Positions 5,886-6,274 of a stretch of 6,274 bases of DNA are shown piece by piece (position 1 is the stretch's first letter; the number at the start of each line of letters is the position of its first letter). The translations under genes were made by a program, and so were the position numbers. The stretch is taken from NCBI GenBank assembly GCA_030605915.1, contig JAUWHM010000066.1, positions 1 to 6,274 of the forward strand, in the 5' to 3' direction. This stretch comes from Nitrospirota bacterium (GTDB taxonomy: Bacteria; NPL-UPA2; JAGMAN01). Under the pieces are notes generated by a model, which saw nothing but the letters and a program-made list of their open reading frames with translations, was not told where the DNA came from and did not search any database.

Positions 5886-6274
5886 ATGGCTGGGTCAAGG
5901 AAGAGCTTCTCATCCAAGAAGACCATAGTCATGAGGATTGTTTTCGCTTTCCTGCTGCTCGTCGTGGCCAGTCTCAATGTAACGGTCTGGATTTCTCTCT
6001 ACCGAGCTCGGGACAGCCTGGAGAATCAGTTTGACAAGCAGCTCGCTTCTGTAGCTGGGAGGACAGCTGAGCAACTGGCTCTCGATGTGGATGGGCTGGC
6101 TGATTTACAACCAGGCGATGAGTCAAGCTACTACTATCGGCATACCAGGGACATTCTGGGTAAGTTTCAAAATTATACTGGGGTTGAGAGGATATACGTA
6201 ATGAAGCAAGAGACGAGAGAAGACGAGGTGATATATAGAAACCTGGTCAGTCTTGAGAAAGACGACCACATTGG
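5886..6274 (+). CDS. Single-pass membrane protein, probable sensor N-terminus (runs off window)
   Basis: An open frame of 129 complete codons begins at ATG 5886, with GGAGG 4 nt before it, and continues past the window end. It opens with a basic stretch (SRKSFSSKK, 4-12), then one strongly hydrophobic segment (about 14-38: IVMRIVFAFLLLVVASLNVTVWISL). A polar helical region follows (RARDSLENQFDKQLASVAGRTAEQL, about 40-64), then a soluble part with HTRDILGKFQNYTGVERIYVM (86-106). A membrane anchor followed by a coil and a 'xGVERIYVMxxx' strand is typical of the extracytoplasmic sensing part of histidine kinases, chemoreceptors or diguanylate cyclases. The output domain is not in the window, so the exact class cannot be given. 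It is divergent from the tilS operon, separated from it by the transposase remnant, and shows no functional link to it. Confidence 0.75.
   Translation, partial: MAGSRKSFSSKKTIVMRIVFAFLLLVVASLNVTVWISLYRARDSLENQFDKQLASVAGRTAEQLALDVDGLADLQPGDESSYYYRHTRDILGKFQNYTGVERIYVMKQETREDEVIYRNLVSLEKDDHI

Noticed and set aside
5825..6034. Plus-strand open frame in a different frame from the membrane protein gene
   Set aside because: It covers the promoter and the first third of the 5886 gene. The 5886 frame has a ribosome site, a clear membrane segment and stays open to the window end.

Overview
This is a bacterial chromosomal window. Nearly all of it is one minus-strand housekeeping operon, read from right to left: tilS (tRNA-Ile lysidine synthetase), ftsH (membrane AAA+ zinc protease), folP (dihydropteroate synthase), cdaA (membrane diadenylate cyclase) and the start of a cdaR-like YbbR-domain gene that leaves the window at base 1. 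The genes are tightly packed. ftsH and folP overlap by one base (TAATG), folP to cdaA is about 20 nt, and cdaA to cdaR is 12 nt. The host cannot be named with confidence. The Shine-Dalgarno sites, sigma70-type promoters and moderate base composition are plainly bacterial. The order ftsH-folP-cdaA-cdaR occurs in several Gram-negative or deep-branching lineages, whereas Bacillus-type genomes usually carry hpt between tilS and ftsH. An uncultivated lineage is possible but is only a guess.

The right end (about 5352-6274) is different. It holds a strong divergent promoter for the operon, with a 13-nt tandem repeat just upstream and a small palindrome across the -10 box. Next comes an eroded transposase remnant (about 5540-5828). 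After that a plus-strand promoter and the start of an unrelated gene encoding a single-pass membrane protein, probably the sensory end of a signalling protein, run off the window.

Functionally the operon mixes tRNA decoding (TilS), membrane protein quality control (FtsH), folate synthesis (FolP) and c-di-AMP signalling (CdaA with its presumed regulator CdaR). These genes commonly travel together, and glmM often follows cdaR, though it lies outside this window.

The main anomaly is an in-frame amber codon (TAG at 1357-1355) in folP. It separates the N-terminal 210 residues from a well-conserved C-terminal segment carrying essential SRKS and RVHD motifs. Reading frame and spacing are otherwise intact. 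Second-rank oddities are RHL in place of the canonical RHR motif in CdaA, and the transposase relic next to the promoter of the plus-strand gene. I see no CRISPR array, RNA gene, toxin-antitoxin pair, clear intrinsic terminator or evidently new multi-gene system.
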